From Hormiphora californensis (lineage: Eukaryota > Ctenophora > Tentaculata > Cydippida > Pleurobrachiidae): a stretch of 64,000 bases of DNA. Shown piece after piece: positions 62,868-64,000 of this stretch (position 1 is the first letter of the stretch; each line of letters starts with the position of its first letter). Under the pieces are notes generated by a model. It made no database searches. It had not been told where the DNA came from and saw only the letters and a program-made list of their open reading frames with translations. The stretch covers positions 3,702,037 through 3,766,036 of the forward strand of contig CM035350.1 in NCBI GenBank assembly GCA_020137815.1. The letters are read 5' to 3'. A program made the translations under genes and the position numbers.

Positions 62868-63734
62868 ATGTGTGCGAGAGAATAATGCTCTATGAGCAGG
62901 CTGCGGAAAACAGGTGTTAGAATTTTATAAACCAGTAAATACCTAATTACTGATCATGGCAACCATGATCAGAGACTAGTGGGACATCATCGTATTATAG
63001 AAGCTCGTGAAAGAGTCTGAGAGAAGGGCCGGTGCACAACAGGTGTTGTTTACTATAATACTAGTTCCCTAATTATTGTTTCTAAGCGACCAATTCTACA
63101 ACTCAACTGCTGCAAGTATCGTGTGTGTGAATCGAGTGACGTGTGCATGATATACACGTACCTTAATTCGTTTGATAAGAGGAGAACATTCCAGCAGTCT
63201 TGGTTGAAGTGGTTTCGGGTAGGATTTCTGATGTTCCGGGCTGACTTCAGGAGTGGGCAGGTTTAGTAACGGCTGGGAAGGTAGGTCAGGATTATTCACG
63301 AAGGGTTTATCAAAGGCACACGATGTGGAGGGTGGTGGGGGAGGGAGATCCTCTATTTCCTCTTTCAGGGACTTCCAGATGTTGGTCTGGTGTTGGTATT
63401 GGAGGTCCTCCCTGGCTGCATCCGGGGAGGTAGATCTGGTACTGCAGGAGGGATCAGGGGAGGTTGAGGGAGGGTAGGCAATGTATCCACCCGTGGAACC
63501 AAGTGTTGTGTTTCCTGGGGAGGGAGAGAGATGTTAGACACGCGTGGGAAATGGGGTCCAGTACACATGTTAGACTAAAGAATGTCGTGATGTTACAATG
63601 ATTAGACGATACAGATGAATACACATGGTTTCGGACTAGTAGAATGGAGAACCATTTCATAGCATGACTTACCAAGGAAGTAGTTAGAAATGTAGACGTT
63701 ATGTTCAGGATAAGATGGAGGAGGGGAAGGTAGG
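60445..63734 (-). CDS. Divergent SIX-class homeobox transcription factor, 5' end unresolved
   Basis: DNA-binding developmental regulator of the SIX class. Exons: about 63673-63734 (start unclear), 63162-63514, 61190-61347, 60784-60919, 60445-60570 (TGA at 60447-60445); internal joins keep phase. SIX-domain landmarks: LQELWLAAVYG, AVDRYRLRKKYPFPATVWDG and YCYKQSAREGL. The homeodomain helix 3 reads VCNWFKNKRMREKE, keeping W48, F49, K50 and N51. The chain ends only about a dozen residues after the homeodomain. Upstream, SPLIKRIK of one exon joins EAHYEGD of the next at the exact spacing of the SIX-domain middle, but the first helices (usual EQV..CE.L..G) are missing and replaced by a Pro-rich N-terminus. 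AVDRYRLR and YCYK slightly favour a SIX4/5-like origin; this is tentative. An intronless GPCR lies in the 61348-63161 intron. Confidence 0.85.
61382..61451. promoter_or_regulatory. Three X-box-like palindromes
   Basis: GTTACCATGGTAAC occurs at 61382, 61413 and 61438, in the SIX intron and just beyond the 3' end of the nested GPCR. Each fits the RFX X-box consensus. Function is inferred only. Confidence 0.55.
61500..62543 (-). CDS. Intronless rhodopsin-type GPCR nested in the SIX gene
   Basis: Single-exon receptor of 347 residues on the same strand as the host SIX gene, inside its 61348-63161 intron. TM1 has GNLTV, TM2 HLALSD, and a Cys before TM3 (WCLGNKC) pairs with ECL2 (YQCWIN). TM7 has SNPIVYF, an intact NPxxY-type motif. 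The DRY box after TM3 is replaced by NKL (SINKLVCFVMPLY), while the following xxPLY is kept. TM6 lacks the CWxP motif and reads IYIISSAPG. The C-tail is Ser/Asn-rich with a Cys just after helix 8 (RCFF). Ligand unknown. An intronless nested gene suggests an origin by retrocopy. The start is the ATG at 62543; MIM at the very start offers one other ATG. Confidence 0.88.
   Translation of the reverse strand: MIMYEYYHNPDGVRYFLAGWTLASAILALVGNLTVIAAAYKSIIKLDKVTVAIIVHLALSDIGYTLSGILTTFPAILLQRWPYGYMWCLGNKCLTNIFYTMSTLLVSLFSINKLVCFVMPLYARLRSTRTCNIILSLIWVLVTAYALVTNIYPDSSLYFNPEAYQCWINYKHHQIFGSIMVIWVCLMGVIIICTTLALLVFLYVHRSGALPPIKGTMAIVSVSLIYIISSAPGAIVMALKMAERKVHMSTTTTIVLNIVTTYIFYIGTWSNPIVYFFSIRSFGNFIKRCFFKLPEREMSQSSSGAVVGQNRARLNTVNGSVNPGLENDHGVSIVAENNHNNDISISP
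62544..63161. other. SIX intron upstream of the nested GPCR
   Basis: Contains a GA microsatellite at about 62841-62868 and otherwise unremarkable sequence. The nested GPCR's promoter should be here. Confidence 0.5.
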
Positions 63735-64000
63735 TAGGAAAGGGGACTGCTCCGTTAACATAAAACTGTTCCATGATATTGTAGTAGTGTGCAGCAGTCA
63801 ACAAACAAAATATTAAATCTGAGATTTCTGATTCTGTCTACCCTGCAATTGCTTATAAGGGGAAGTTAGAAACACGCTGTACAAGGGTATGATTACCCTC
63901 GCATGGGCTATCGGACCCTGCTTCCTTGTCCCTGATTGGTTAGCACGACCCCCCTTCTCCGTCTCTGATTGGCTTGGCACGTGTCAACTGGCCACCCGAA
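63735..64000. other. Right end of window
   Basis: No exon supported. The 5' exons or promoter of the SIX gene should be here or beyond. Near the end TGATTGG boxes occur twice (about 63935 and 63966), a CCAAT-type motif on the minus strand and so plausible promoter sequence for this gene. Confidence 0.35.

Overview
This is a piece of an animal nuclear genome. Every recognisable gene is split by GT-AG introns, often at conserved phases. The families are metazoan: katanin p80, an annexin, SIX homeobox, rhodopsin-type GPCRs and PEPT-type peptide transporters. Introns and spacers are full of short inverted-repeat elements, and one LINE 3' end is readable. The SIX and annexin genes are very divergent, which fits an early-branching animal; a sponge is my guess, not something the sequence proves.

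Layout. 0-1.8 kb: 5' part of a katanin p80 (KATNB1) gene on the minus strand, running off the left edge. 1.8-5.2 kb: repeats, including a ~1.3 kb unit with ~200 bp inverted ends and a long palindromic element with a smaller one inside it. 5.2-11.7 kb: a plus-strand gene of at least 13 exons for a nuclear-looking protein I do not recognise; its last intron has a 30-bp array of RFX X-box-like palindromes. 12.3-32.6 kb: one very long plus-strand gene for a double-core (about eight-repeat) annexin-like protein whose calcium loops look lost. Its introns contain a ~5 kb TIR-bounded unit with three copies of a 620-bp repeat and a small minus-strand gene, a perfect 146-bp-arm palindrome, a badly degraded or badly assembled 4 kb stretch, and a LINE 3' ORF. 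33.7-38.0 kb: minus-strand gene for a huge disordered Ser/Asp/Glu-rich protein with a SILK plus RVxF protein phosphatase 1 docking pair. 40.7-49.7 kb: two tandem plus-strand SLC15 (PEPT) proton/oligopeptide transporter genes with matching introns. 50.7-53.2 kb: secreted laccase-like multicopper oxidase with glutamine at the type-1 copper axial position. 53.5-56.6 kb: ten-exon minus-strand GPCR. 56.6-60.4 kb: repeat-rich spacer. 60.4-63.7 kb and beyond: minus-strand SIX homeobox gene with an intronless GPCR nested in one intron on the same strand.

The genes do not form one pathway. Two themes recur. First, genes sit inside other genes' introns (minus-strand gene in the annexin, GPCR in SIX). 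Second, the palindrome GTTACC-AT-GGTAAC, which fits the RFX X-box consensus, occurs at several places, alone and in tandem. Exon coordinates come from reading splice sites and phase by eye; where phases disagree I say so.
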